Positions 50,292-59,209 of a stretch of DNA of 64,000 nucleotides are shown here, in pieces. The stretch's first letter is position 1; the number at the start of each line of letters is the position of its first letter. Origin of the DNA: RGIG3528 sp045616485. GTDB lineage: Bacteria > Bacillota > Clostridia > Lachnospirales > Lachnospiraceae. The position numbers and the translations under genes are program-made. The stretch covers positions 48,080-112,079 of the forward strand of contig JAZLGU010000055.1 of NCBI GenBank assembly GCA_045616485.1, read 5' to 3'. The notes under the pieces were generated by a model, which saw only the letters and a list, made by a program, of their open reading frames with translations, ran no database searches and was not told the origin of the DNA.

Positions 50292-51770
50292 ATGGCAGAG
50301 ATTCAGAAAAAACCTATCGGTATTACTGAGACCATTCTCCGTGATGCCCATCAGTCACTTATAGCTACCCGTATGACTACAGAGCAGATGCTTCCTATCA
50401 TCGAAAAGATGGATAAGGTAGGCTATCATTCAGTAGAGTGCTGGGGTGGTGCTACATTCGATGCTTCCCTTCGTTTCCTTCATGAGGATCCATGGGAGCG
50501 TCTTAGAAAGCTTCGTGCAGGCTTTAAGAATACAAAGCTTCAGATGCTTTTCCGTGGTCAGAATATCTTAGGATACAATCATTATTCTGACGATGTAGTT
50601 GAGTACTTCGTACAGAAGTCTCTCTACAATGGTATTGATATTATTCGTATCTTTGACTGCTTCAATGATCTTCGTAATCTTCAGACAGCAGTTAATGCTA
50701 CCAATAAAGAAAAAGCAAACTATGCAGCAGGACAGAAGCAGTCTCAGATTGCTCTTTCCTACACACTTGGTGATGCTTATACTCTTGATTACTGGAAAGA
50801 TATGGCAAAGCGTATCGAGGATATGGGCGCAGACTCTATCTGTATTAAGGATATGGCAGGCCTCCTTCTTCCTTACCAGGCTACAGAGCTTGTTACAGCT
50901 CTTAAGGAAAGCACAAGCCTTCCTATTCAGCTTCATACTCATTACACTTCCGGTGTAGCTGCCATGACATATCTTAAGGCAGTAGAGGCTGGTGTAGATG
51001 TTATTGATACAGCTATGTCACCTTTCTCCATGGGTACTTCACAGCCTGCTACAGAAGTTATGGTTGAGACTTTCAAGGGCACAGAGTATGATACAGGCTT
51101 TGACCAGAATCTTCTGGCAGAGATTGCTGATTACTTCAGACCTATGCAGGAAAATGCTCTTAAGACCGGCCTCCTGAATCCTAAGGTTATGGGTGTAAAT
51201 ATTAAGACCCTTCTTTATCAGGTACCTGGCGGTATGCTTAGTAACCTTGTTTCCCAGCTTAAGGAAGCAAATGCAGAGGATAAGTACTATGATGTACTTA
51301 AGGAAATCCCTAACGTTCGTAAGGACTTTGGTGAGCCACCTCTTGTTACACCTTCATCTCAGATTGTTGGTACTCAGGCTGTTATGAACGTTCTCTCAGG
51401 AGAGAGATACAAGATGGTATCCAAAGAGTCCAAGAAGATCCTTGCCGGTGAATTTGGTGAGACTGTTAAGCCTTTCAATCCTGAAGTTCAGAAGAAGGCT
51501 ATTGGGGACCAGAAGCCTATTACCTGCAGACCTGCAGACCTGCTTGAGCCATCTCTTGACAGATTCAGAGATGAGTGCAAGGAGTGGATCCAGCAGGATG
51601 AGGACGTGCTTTCCTATGCACTTTTCCCTGCAGTAGCTACAGAGTTCTTCAAGTATCGTAAAGAAGAGCAGGAGAATCCGGGTTGCCATAATGCACCGAT
51701 AGCTCCAAAGGCTCCTGAAGGAAATGACAGAAAGCTTTCTGTTACACTGGCAGCTGACGCATTTAAATAA
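50292..51770 (+). CDS. oadA: Oxaloacetate decarboxylase alpha subunit (carboxyltransferase)
   Basis: Transfers the carboxyl group of oxaloacetate to biotin, releasing pyruvate. Seen: TIM-barrel motif ETILRDAHQSLIATRM with the metal-binding Asp, DSICIKDMAGLLLP with the lysine that is carbamylated in the family, and LHTHYTSG with two metal histidines; then the conserved helical post-barrel domain. 492 residues, without a biotinyl domain, which the separate carrier supplies. Last gene of the operon; a strong terminator follows. Confidence 0.95.
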   Translation: MAEIQKKPIGITETILRDAHQSLIATRMTTEQMLPIIEKMDKVGYHSVECWGGATFDASLRFLHEDPWERLRKLRAGFKNTKLQMLFRGQNILGYNHYSDDVVEYFVQKSLYNGIDIIRIFDCFNDLRNLQTAVNATNKEKANYAAGQKQSQIALSYTLGDAYTLDYWKDMAKRIEDMGADSICIKDMAGLLLPYQATELVTALKESTSLPIQLHTHYTSGVAAMTYLKAVEAGVDVIDTAMSPFSMGTSQPATEVMVETFKGTEYDTGFDQNLLAEIADYFRPMQENALKTGLLNPKVMGVNIKTLLYQVPGGMLSNLVSQLKEANAEDKYYDVLKEIPNVRKDFGEPPLVTPSSQIVGTQAVMNVLSGERYKMVSKESKKILAGEFGETVKPFNPEVQKKAIGDQKPITCRPADLLEPSLDRFRDECKEWIQQDEDVLSYALFPAVATEFFKYRKEEQENPGCHNAPIAPKAPEGNDRKLSVTLAADAFK

Positions 51771-51778
51771 AAATATGA

Positions 51779-51818
51779 CTCTTTACCGGATGAAAATATC
51801 CGGTAAAGAGTTTTTTTT
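51779..51818 (+). terminator. Strong terminator after oadA
   Basis: CTCTTTACCGGAT and ATCCGGTAAAGAG form a perfect 13-base stem with a 6-base loop, then eight T residues (51811-51818). Confidence 0.95.
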
Positions 51819-51837
51819 ATTTTTAAAAACTTTGTGT

Positions 51838-51865
51838 TTGCAATTATAAAGTAATGTGCTAGAAT
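51838..51865 (+). promoter_or_regulatory. Promoter of the bactofilin-pyrH-frr group
   Basis: TTGCAA (51838-51843), 16 bases, TAGAAT (51860-51865) with an extended TGC just before. It is 48 bases upstream of the bactofilin gene. Confidence 0.7.
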
Positions 51866-51913
51866 AATTACAATAATGCTTAAAGAAAAAGCAAGCACAA
51901 TTGGGAGGTTACT

Positions 51914-52594
51914 ATGGGTTTATTTAGTGATGCAAAGAACGAGCTGAATAAGGAAAACGAGCTGGAGAATGAGGATATTTTTGCTACTACAGAAGATGAT
52001 GTAGATGCTGCTGATATTGATACAGCTTTACTTGATAGCATTTTAGAGGAGTCAGCTGAAGAAGAGGAGACAGTAGTAGAAGAGGCACCTGTCAGCACAC
52101 CTGTAGTTCCTCAGGTAGCTGAGAGAAAGCAGGCAGAGGCTAAGGAAGATATTGGTGCTGTTACTGTTATTACAAAGGGTACCACTATCAATGGTTCTAT
52201 TATTTCCGACTGCTCTTTAGAGGTTATGGGTACTATTAATGGCGATATTGAGTGCCTGGGCAAGCTTACTATTACAGGTAGAGTTACCGGTAATTCCAGA
52301 GCTTCTGAGGTATTTGTTAATACAGACAGACTTGAGGGCTCCATCACTTCCGAAGGTTGCGTAAAGATTGGCCTGGGAACAGTTGTTATTGGTGATATTA
52401 CAGCCAATTCCGCTGTTTTTGCCGGCGCTGTTAAGGGCGAAGTAGATGTAAATGGCCCTGTAGTACTTGACTCTACAGCTATAGTAAAGGGTAATGTTAA
52501 GGCTAAGGCTGTTCAGATGAACAATGGTGCTGTTCTTGACGGTTTCTGCTCACTTTCATATGCAGATCTGGATGTAGAAAGCATTTTTGAATAA
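51914..52594 (+). CDS. Bactofilin-type polymer-forming cytoskeletal protein
   Basis: Seen: a very acidic, probably disordered N-terminus (about 1-75), then a right-handed beta-helix domain (about 80-210) with hydrophobic-Gly repeats such as GTTINGSIISDCSLEVMG, GDIECLGKLTITGRVTG and GEVDVNGPVVLDS. This is the bactofilin (DUF583) pattern. Such proteins polymerise without nucleotides and affect cell shape or local wall synthesis. The C-terminus ends DVESIFE. 226 residues, longer than minimal bactofilins. Located where rpsB-tsf usually precede pyrH. Confidence 0.88.
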   Translation: MGLFSDAKNELNKENELENEDIFATTEDDVDAADIDTALLDSILEESAEEEETVVEEAPVSTPVVPQVAERKQAEAKEDIGAVTVITKGTTINGSIISDCSLEVMGTINGDIECLGKLTITGRVTGNSRASEVFVNTDRLEGSITSEGCVKIGLGTVVIGDITANSAVFAGAVKGEVDVNGPVVLDSTAIVKGNVKAKAVQMNNGAVLDGFCSLSYADLDVESIFE

Positions 52595-52618
52595 TATTAT
52601 TAAATAAGAGGTTAAAAT

Positions 52619-53323
52619 ATGGCTTACAAAAGAGTTCTTTTAAAGCTTTCCGGTGAGGCTCTTGCCGGTGAGAAAAAGACTGGCTTTGATGAGGCAACAT
52701 GCATCAAAGTAGGCGAGCAGGTAAAAAAGCTGGTTGAGTCCGGTGTACAGGTAGCAATTGTTATTGGTGGTGGTAATTTCTGGAGAGGACGTTCCTCTGA
52801 GACCATTGACAGAGTTAAGGCAGATCAGATTGGCATGCTGGCTACAGTTATGAACTGTATTTATGTAGGCGATATTTTCAGATATTTGGGTATGCAGACC
52901 ACAGTATATACTCAGTTTGCATGTGGAGATATGTCCAAGCTTTTCAATAAAGATGATGCTATGGCAGATCTTAATGCCGGCAAAGTTATTTTCCTGGCCG
53001 GTGGTACCGGACATCCTTATTTCTCCACAGATTCCGCCACATCTCTTCGTGCTATTGAGCTGGAGTGTGATGTTATTCTTATGGCTAAGGCTATTGATGG
53101 CGTATATGATTCTGATCCTAAGAAGAATCCTAATGCTAAGAAGTATGACAAGATGTCCATTTCTACCATCATTGATAATAAGCTGGGCGTTATTGACATG
53201 ACATCTGCTGTTCTTTGCTATGAGAATAAAATGCCACTTTTCATTTTCTCATTGTTAGAAGAAAATGGTATTGTAAATGCAGCCACAGGTAAGGCCAGCG
53301 GTACAGTTATTACTGCCGACTGA
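52619..53323 (+). CDS. pyrH: UMP kinase
   Basis: Amino-acid-kinase-fold enzyme that makes UDP. Seen: RVLLKLSGEALAG, VIGGGNFWRGR, the ATMNCIYV region, FLAGGTGHPYFSTDSATSLRA and AIDGVYDSDPKKNPNA. 234 residues. AGAGG about 6-8 bases before the ATG. pyrH-frr is nearly universal; rpsB and tsf are absent upstream. Confidence 0.97.
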   Translation: MAYKRVLLKLSGEALAGEKKTGFDEATCIKVGEQVKKLVESGVQVAIVIGGGNFWRGRSSETIDRVKADQIGMLATVMNCIYVGDIFRYLGMQTTVYTQFACGDMSKLFNKDDAMADLNAGKVIFLAGGTGHPYFSTDSATSLRAIELECDVILMAKAIDGVYDSDPKKNPNAKKYDKMSISTIIDNKLGVIDMTSAVLCYENKMPLFIFSLLEENGIVNAATGKASGTVITAD

Positions 53324-53354
53324 TTTAATAAACGAAAGGATATACTTTTATAAA

Positions 53355-53909
53355 ATGAACGAGAGAGTTAAACCATTTGAAGAAAAAATGAATAAGACAG
53401 TTGATGTTTTATGCGAGGAGTTTGCTAATATTCGTGCAGGTCGTGCCAATCCTCATCTTTTAGACAAGCTGAGAGTAGATTATTATGGTACACCTACATC
53501 TATCCAGGGCGTTGCCAATGTATCCGTACCTGAGGCTCGTGTTATCCAGATTCAGCCTTGGGAGTCCAAGATGATCAAAGAGATCGAGAAGGCTATTTTA
53601 GCATCAGAGATCGGTATTACACCAGGTAATGATGGTAAGGTTATCCGCCTTGTATTCCCTGAGCTTACAGAGGATCGTCGTAAGGAGATCTGCAAGGACA
53701 TCAAGAAAAATGCTGAGAGTGCTCGTGTAGCTATCAGAAATATTCGCCGTGATGCCAATGACGCTATTAAGAAGGCAGCTAAGGCAGATGGTATCTCAGA
53801 AGATGAGCAGAAGTCCATTGAGGATGAGATCCAGAAGATGACTGATAAGTTCATTGCTACCATTGATAAAGCATCTGCTGATAAAGAAAAAGAAATCATG
53901 ACAGTATAA
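53355..53909 (+). CDS. frr: Ribosome recycling factor
   Basis: Splits post-termination ribosomes with EF-G. Seen: TVDVLCEEFANIRAGRANP, LDKLRVDYYGTPTSIQGVA and FPELTEDRRKEICKDIK motifs and the long three-helix bundle. 184 residues. The frame is open into pyrH, but ATG 53355 gives the conserved N-terminus. The nearest Shine-Dalgarno-like AAAGGAT ends 14 bases upstream, an unusually long gap; coupling from pyrH may help. Confidence 0.96.
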   Translation: MNERVKPFEEKMNKTVDVLCEEFANIRAGRANPHLLDKLRVDYYGTPTSIQGVANVSVPEARVIQIQPWESKMIKEIEKAILASEIGITPGNDGKVIRLVFPELTEDRRKEICKDIKKNAESARVAIRNIRRDANDAIKKAAKADGISEDEQKSIEDEIQKMTDKFIATIDKASADKEKEIMTV

Positions 53910-53915
53910 AAAAAT

Positions 53916-53939
53916 GCAGGATTTATTCCTGCTTTTTTT
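53916..53939 (+). terminator. Terminator after frr
   Basis: GCAGGA and TCCTGC pair around TTTAT, extended by A-T pairs, with seven T at 53933-53939. Confidence 0.85.
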
Positions 53940-53962
53940 ATACCTTAATTACCTGCCTTTAC

Positions 53963-53991
53963 TTGCTTAAAAGGGGGCAATGGGATATAAT
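53963..53991 (+). promoter_or_regulatory. Promoter of the uppS-cdsA-dxr-rseP-ispG-polC operon
   Basis: TTGCTT (53963-53968), exact 17-base spacer, consensus TATAAT (53986-53991), followed 34 bases later by uppS. No other promoter of similar quality is seen before polC. Confidence 0.78.
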
Positions 53992-54025
53992 AATATTATC
54001 TTTACATTGAGGATGGAAATGATAA

Positions 54026-54742
54026 ATGAATGAGAATTCTATGATTCCACGCCACGTAGCAATTATTCTTGATGGTAATGGCAGATGGGCTAAAAAGCGC
54101 GGTCTTCCCCGCACTGCAGGTCATACGGCAGGGGCCAAGACTGTGGAGCAGATATGTGAAGATGCCTATAATCTTGGCATTGAGTATTTGACAGTGTATG
54201 CTTTTTCTACTGAGAACTGGAGCAGACCTCAGGAAGAGGTATTCATGCTTATGGATCTGCTTCGTAATTATCTAAAGAATTGTATTAAGAGATCCATGAA
54301 AAACAACATGAAGGTTCGTGTTATCGGTGATAAGAGCCGTTTGGACCAGGACCTTCAGGATAAAATAGCTGAGCTGGAGGATGTGACCTCCGTTAATACA
54401 GGTCTTAAATTCCAAATTGCATTGAATTATGGCGGTCAGGACGAGATAGTCAGGACTATGAAAAAAATAGCAGCGAAAGTTGAGAGCGGTGAGATAAAAG
54501 CTTCCGACATATCAAAAGAAATGGTGGAAGAAAATTTGGATACCGCCGGTATTCCTGCTCCGGATCTCCTTATTCGTACCTCTAAAGAGGTGAGGATTTC
54601 CAATTTTATGCTTTGGCAGCTTGCTTATGCTGAAATGTATTTCCCGGATGTTTTGTGGCCGGATTTTTCCAAGAAAGATCTTATTGATGCCATTGATTAT
54701 TATAATTCGAGAGACAGACGTTATGGAGGAATTAAGGCCTAA
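54026..54742 (+). CDS. uppS: Isoprenyl transferase (undecaprenyl diphosphate synthase)
   Basis: Condenses IPP units into the C55 carrier lipid for wall synthesis. Seen: HVAIILDGNGRWAKKRG with catalytic D16, GHTAGAKTVE, YAFSTENWSRP and DLLIRTSKEVRISNFMLWQLAYAE. In most homologues the last motif reads RTSGExRxSNFLLWQ; here SK replaces SG, a mild change. 238 residues. Stop overlaps the cdsA start by one base. Confidence 0.96.
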   Translation: MNENSMIPRHVAIILDGNGRWAKKRGLPRTAGHTAGAKTVEQICEDAYNLGIEYLTVYAFSTENWSRPQEEVFMLMDLLRNYLKNCIKRSMKNNMKVRVIGDKSRLDQDLQDKIAELEDVTSVNTGLKFQIALNYGGQDEIVRTMKKIAAKVESGEIKASDISKEMVEENLDTAGIPAPDLLIRTSKEVRISNFMLWQLAYAEMYFPDVLWPDFSKKDLIDAIDYYNSRDRRYGGIKA

Positions 54743-55587
54743 TGGAAAAAAATAAAAAAACAAAAAGTTCTTTTGTGATTAGAAGTATAAGTGCAGTATT
54801 TCTGCTGGTAGGCACCATCCTTATGCTTCATTTTGCAGAGACTATGATAGGCAATTGGATATTCCGTATTTTTAATTATTTTATAGCCCTTGTAGGCACC
54901 ATGGAATTATTAAGAGTAGTAGGATGCCATAAGTCAGTGCTGGCTATTGCCAATTATATTGCAATTACTGCATTGTATGTATTTATATATCTGGATCAGC
55001 AGCAGTATCTTGTACCACTTATTATTATGTTTTTAATTTTCTTATTTGCAGTTATGGTTATCTGCTTCCCAAGATTTACACCGGAGCAGATATTTACTGC
55101 TTTTATTTGTATAATTTATGTTGGTCTGGGGCTTTCATATCTTTATCAGACAAGAATGAATATTGAAAAAGGCAGATTTGTAGTCTGGTTTATATTTGCA
55201 GCATCCTGGGGCAGTGATACTTTTGCTTATCTTGTAGGCGTGACTATGGGAAAACATCATCCCTTTCCACATTTGTCACCTAAAAAGTCCATTGAGGGAT
55301 GCATTGGCGGTATAGCAGCTTCAGCTATACTTACCTGGATTTTCTGTCTTGTTCTTGAGCATGGCTTTGGTATTTGGATTATGAGGCCATGGAAGGCTGC
55401 CATTGTTTGTGGTGCAGGAGCTGTGATTTCCCAGCTGGGTGATCTGGCAGCTTCAGCCATTAAGCGTCATTACAGCATTAAAGACTATGGTCATCTGATC
55501 CCCGGTCATGGTGGTATTTTGGACAGATTTGATTCCATGATTTTTGTAGCACCTATAGTTTATTATCTTACGGAGCTTATTAAATGA
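54742..55587 (+). CDS. cdsA: Phosphatidate cytidylyltransferase
   Basis: Makes CDP-diacylglycerol, the precursor used by PgsA. Seen: about eight spans, SWGSDTFAYLVGVTMGKHH and the C-terminal signature SAIKRHYSIKDYGHLIPGHG followed by GILDRFDS. 281 residues. Overlaps dxr by four bases (ATGA). uppS-cdsA-dxr-rseP is the standard Firmicute order. Confidence 0.96.
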   Translation: MEKNKKTKSSFVIRSISAVFLLVGTILMLHFAETMIGNWIFRIFNYFIALVGTMELLRVVGCHKSVLAIANYIAITALYVFIYLDQQQYLVPLIIMFLIFLFAVMVICFPRFTPEQIFTAFICIIYVGLGLSYLYQTRMNIEKGRFVVWFIFAASWGSDTFAYLVGVTMGKHHPFPHLSPKKSIEGCIGGIAASAILTWIFCLVLEHGFGIWIMRPWKAAIVCGAGAVISQLGDLAASAIKRHYSIKDYGHLIPGHGGILDRFDSMIFVAPIVYYLTELIK

Positions 55588-56729
55588 AAGTAATTTCCAT
55601 ACTTGGTTCTACAGGCTCTATCGGCACTCAGACTCTGGATGTTGTCAGACAGAATCCCGATATGAAGGTGGTGGCTCTTGCTGCCAATTCCAATATAGAG
55701 CTTATATTTAATCAGATTAAAGAATTTAGTCCGAGGCTTGTATGCATGTACAGTGAAGAAGCTGCCATTATGCTGCAGAAAAGGCTGTCGGAAGAGCAGG
55801 TGAAGTGTGAGGTCGTGACCGGTATGGACGGCCTCATTTCCTGTGCTACCATTGCGGAAGCTGAGATAGTGGTGACAGCATTTGTGGGTATGATAGGCAT
55901 AAGACCTACGGTAGAAGCCATAAAGTGTAAAAAGGACATTGCTCTTGCCAATAAAGAGACTATGGTTACGGCAGGTCATATTATTATCCCTCTGGCAGAG
56001 AAAATGGGAGTAAAGATTTTACCTGTTGATTCTGAGCATTCGGCTATTTTTCAGTGCCTTCAGGGGGCTGCCGGGAATAAGTTGAGCAGGATACTTCTTA
56101 CTGCTTCCGGAGGTCCTTTCAGAGGCAGAAGCAGGGCGGAGCTTAAGAATATTCAGGTAGAGGACGCTCTTAAGCATCCTAACTGGTCTATGGGTAGAAA
56201 AATTACCATTGATTCTTCTACCATGGTCAATAAAGGGCTGGAAGTAATGGAAGCCAAGTGGCTTTTTGGAGTAGAGGCTTCTGATATAGAGGTTGTTATT
56301 CAGCCACAGTCTATTATTCATTCCATGATTGAATTTACTGACGGGGCTGTCATTGCCCAGCTGGGAGTGCCGGATATGAAGCTGCCTATTCAATATGCGC
56401 TTACATATCCTGAGAGAAGAATGCCTACAGCCAGGAGGCTGGATTTCAGGACTTTCAGCTCTATAGAGATAGCTACTCCGGATCCTGATAATTTTCCGGG
56501 CCTTCCTTTGGCTTATAAAGCTTTGGAAGCAGGCGGCTCCATGCCTACAGTGTATAATGCTGTAAACGAGGCCTGTGTAGCGGCATTTTTAGACAGAAAG
56601 ATAGGCTATCTCGATATTACAGATACTATTGAAAGAGAAATGGAAGCCCATAAGCTGCTTCCCTGTCCGACTCTTGATGAAATTATAGATTTACAAAACG
56701 AGATTATGTCCAGACTCAGCTTCAAATAA
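55584..56729 (+). CDS. dxr: 1-deoxy-D-xylulose-5-phosphate reductoisomerase
   Basis: First committed step of the MEP isoprenoid pathway. Seen: NADPH-binding GSTGSIGTQTLDVV, ALANKETMVTAG, VDSEHSAIFQCLQG, LTASGGPFRG and MGRKITIDSSTMVNKGLEVMEA-type core KITIDSSTMVNKGLE. 381 residues. With ispG (58132) and ispH (36928) this window holds three MEP-pathway genes. Confidence 0.97.
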   Translation: MKVISILGSTGSIGTQTLDVVRQNPDMKVVALAANSNIELIFNQIKEFSPRLVCMYSEEAAIMLQKRLSEEQVKCEVVTGMDGLISCATIAEAEIVVTAFVGMIGIRPTVEAIKCKKDIALANKETMVTAGHIIIPLAEKMGVKILPVDSEHSAIFQCLQGAAGNKLSRILLTASGGPFRGRSRAELKNIQVEDALKHPNWSMGRKITIDSSTMVNKGLEVMEAKWLFGVEASDIEVVIQPQSIIHSMIEFTDGAVIAQLGVPDMKLPIQYALTYPERRMPTARRLDFRTFSSIEIATPDPDNFPGLPLAYKALEAGGSMPTVYNAVNEACVAAFLDRKIGYLDITDTIEREMEAHKLLPCPTLDEIIDLQNEIMSRLSFK

Positions 56730-56754
56730 CTGGTCATTTCTCTAAGGAGAACTA

Positions 56755-58092
56755 ATGAAATTCGTAGGTATTTTACTGGCAATATTAATTTTTTCACTGA
56801 TTATCATATCTCACGAAGCCGGCCATATGCTGGTGGCTAAGAGAAATGGTATCAATGTTATTGAATTTGCCATTGGCTTTGGGCCTGATCTGGTCCACAA
56901 GACAATAAAAGGCACAAAGTATTCCATAAAGCTTTTACCTTTTGGCGGTGCCTGTATTATGCAGGGGCTGGATGAAGAAAACGGCGCGGATAATCCTGAA
57001 AAGGGTTCGTATTTTGCAGCTACCGTATGGCAGAGAATGGCCTCTATTTTTGCAGGTCCTTTAGCCAATCTTTTAGTAGCTTTTGTGCTTTCAATCATTC
57101 TTACTGCCGGCGCAGGTATTGATCCTGCCAGAGTAGCAGACGTTATTGACAAGTCTGCGGCAGATGTTGCAGGCCTTCAGGAAGGAGATATTATCACTTC
57201 CATTAATGGCTCCAGAGTAGGAGTAGGCCGAGATATTTATACCTTCTTTACCTTTACTCAGATTGATGAAAAGCCCATTAAGCTGACAGTAAGGAGAGAC
57301 GGTGAAAAGGTAAATATTGTCCTTAATCCTGAAAAAATAAATAAATATCTGCTGGGATTTTCCTATACCCCCAGTGACGAGACTACCAACAAAGGGGGAT
57401 GCGAGATTTCATCTCTTACAGAAGGCTATCCTGTAGCTGAGTCAGGTATTAAGGCAGGGGATATAATCACAGCTATTGATGGACATAAAGTATCATCATC
57501 AAAAGAACTGAATGAATATCTTAATGCGAATCCTTTAGATGGTTCGCCGGTAGCATTTACCTATAGGCATGGCGACAATGAGCAGACAGTTACCCTTACT
57601 CCCAAGCCATATTCTGCATATGATGTGGGCTTTTCCTATAATTTAGGACGTGAAAAGACAAGCTTTCCGGGAGTTATTAAAGGAGCCTATGAGGAAGTAA
57701 GATACTGGGTTGTAATTACTGTTAAAAACCTGGGTATGCTCTTTACAGGCAAGCTTACTGCCAATGATTTGGGCGGGGCAGTAGCTATAGTTGATATGAT
57801 TGGTGACTCATATACAGAGACTGTTGATGCAGGCGGCAGTGCGTTAGATGTTGTACTGCAGCTTATGTACATTACCATTCTTATTTCTGCAGATCTTTTC
57901 ATTATGAATCTGCTGCCTATCCCGGCTCTTGATGGCGGCAAGCTGCTGCAGCTTATAGTAGAGGCTATTACGAGAAAGCCTCTTAACAGAAAAGTAGAGG
58001 CTGTAGTGAATTTTGTGGGCCTTATGTTTTTACTTATGCTGATGGTATTTGTATTCTTTAATGATATTAGAAGAATAGTTACCGGATTTTAA
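56755..58092 (+). CDS. rseP: Site-2 intramembrane metalloprotease RseP/RasP
   Basis: Cuts membrane proteins such as anti-sigma factors and signal peptide remnants. Seen: HEAGH zinc motif (H20, E21, H24) in the first span, FGGACIMQG, two PDZ-like domains (about 125-200 and 210-290), and the C-terminal NLLPIPALDGGKL motif that supplies the third zinc ligand. 445 residues. The second PDZ domain is a little unusual for Firmicute RasP, which generally has one. Confidence 0.94.
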   Translation: MKFVGILLAILIFSLIIISHEAGHMLVAKRNGINVIEFAIGFGPDLVHKTIKGTKYSIKLLPFGGACIMQGLDEENGADNPEKGSYFAATVWQRMASIFAGPLANLLVAFVLSIILTAGAGIDPARVADVIDKSAADVAGLQEGDIITSINGSRVGVGRDIYTFFTFTQIDEKPIKLTVRRDGEKVNIVLNPEKINKYLLGFSYTPSDETTNKGGCEISSLTEGYPVAESGIKAGDIITAIDGHKVSSSKELNEYLNANPLDGSPVAFTYRHGDNEQTVTLTPKPYSAYDVGFSYNLGREKTSFPGVIKGAYEEVRYWVVITVKNLGMLFTGKLTANDLGGAVAIVDMIGDSYTETVDAGGSALDVVLQLMYITILISADLFIMNLLPIPALDGGKLLQLIVEAITRKPLNRKVEAVVNFVGLMFLLMLMVFVFFNDIRRIVTGF

Positions 58093-58131
58093 CTTTTAAG
58101 ACGCCGGTAATATCAATGCAGGAGATTTTTT

Positions 58132-59193
58132 ATGGTAAATACCAGAATGAAGACCAATACGGTTAAAATCGGAAATGTTACTATTGGTGGTGACAATCCT
58201 ATTGCTATTCAGTCCATGTGTAATACCAAGACTGAGGACATAATTGCTACTATTAATCAGATAAAACTGCTGGAAAATGCCGGCTGCGAGATTATAAGAT
58301 GCGCAGTGCCTACCATGGAAGCTGCTTTGGCCTTTAAAGACATAAAAAAAGAAATTAATATTCCTCTGGTAGCTGATATTCATTTTGATTATCGCCTGGC
58401 TATTGCAGCTATGGAAAATGGAGCTGATAAGGTAAGAATAAATCCCGGTAATATAGGCTCTATTGATAGAGTAAGGGAAGTGGTAAAATGTGCTACTGAG
58501 CGTCAGATACCTCTTAGAGTCGGTGTAAATTCCGGATCCCTTGAAAAAGAATTTTTACAGAAATATGGCTCAGTTACTGCTGAAGGACTGGTAGAATCAG
58601 CTCTCAGGCAGGCATCCATTATAGAGGATATGGGCTATGACAATCTGGTTATTTCCATTAAATCATCAGATGTGCTTATGTGTGTAGCAGCTCACGAGCT
58701 TATAAAGGATAAGACTCATCATCCTCTTCATGTAGGTATTACTGAGGCAGGCACATTGAAGAATGGATTAATCAAGTCCTCTGCAGGTCTCGCCATGATA
58801 TTAGGTCAGGGAATAGGAGATACTATCAGAGTTTCTCTTACTGCGGATCCATCAGAGGAGGTCTTTGCAGCCAAGGAAATCCTTAAGACTTTAGGCCTTA
58901 GAAAAGGTGGCATCGAGGTGGTGTCCTGTCCTACATGTGGACGTACCAGAATAAATCTTATAGGTCTTGCCGAGCAGGTAACAGAGGCTGTTAAGGATTA
59001 TAATTTAGATATAAAGGTGGCAGTAATGGGCTGTGCGGTTAATGGCCCGGGTGAGGCCAGAGAGGCTGATATAGGCATAGCAGGTGGTAATGGAGAGGGT
59101 ATTATCATTAAAAAGGGCGAGATTATCAGAAAATGTTCTGAGGATCAGCTGCTCTCAGAGCTTTTAAAGGAGCTGGATGCTATGCAGGCATGA
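58132..59193 (+). CDS. ispG: (E)-4-hydroxy-3-methylbut-2-enyl-diphosphate synthase (flavodoxin)
   Basis: 4Fe-4S enzyme converting MEcPP to HMBPP. Seen: MKTNTVKIGNVTIGGDNPI start, VADIHFDYRLA, RINPGNIGS, LRVGVNSGSLE, and the cluster ligands C266, C269 (SCPTCGRT) and C301 (GCAVNGPGEA). 353 residues, bacterial short form. GGAG lies ten bases before the ATG. Confidence 0.97.
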   Translation: MVNTRMKTNTVKIGNVTIGGDNPIAIQSMCNTKTEDIIATINQIKLLENAGCEIIRCAVPTMEAALAFKDIKKEINIPLVADIHFDYRLAIAAMENGADKVRINPGNIGSIDRVREVVKCATERQIPLRVGVNSGSLEKEFLQKYGSVTAEGLVESALRQASIIEDMGYDNLVISIKSSDVLMCVAAHELIKDKTHHPLHVGITEAGTLKNGLIKSSAGLAMILGQGIGDTIRVSLTADPSEEVFAAKEILKTLGLRKGGIEVVSCPTCGRTRINLIGLAEQVTEAVKDYNLDIKVAVMGCAVNGPGEAREADIGIAGGNGEGIIIKKGEIIRKCSEDQLLSELLKELDAMQA

Positions 59194-59209
59194 TGCAAGG
59201 GGAGTTTTC

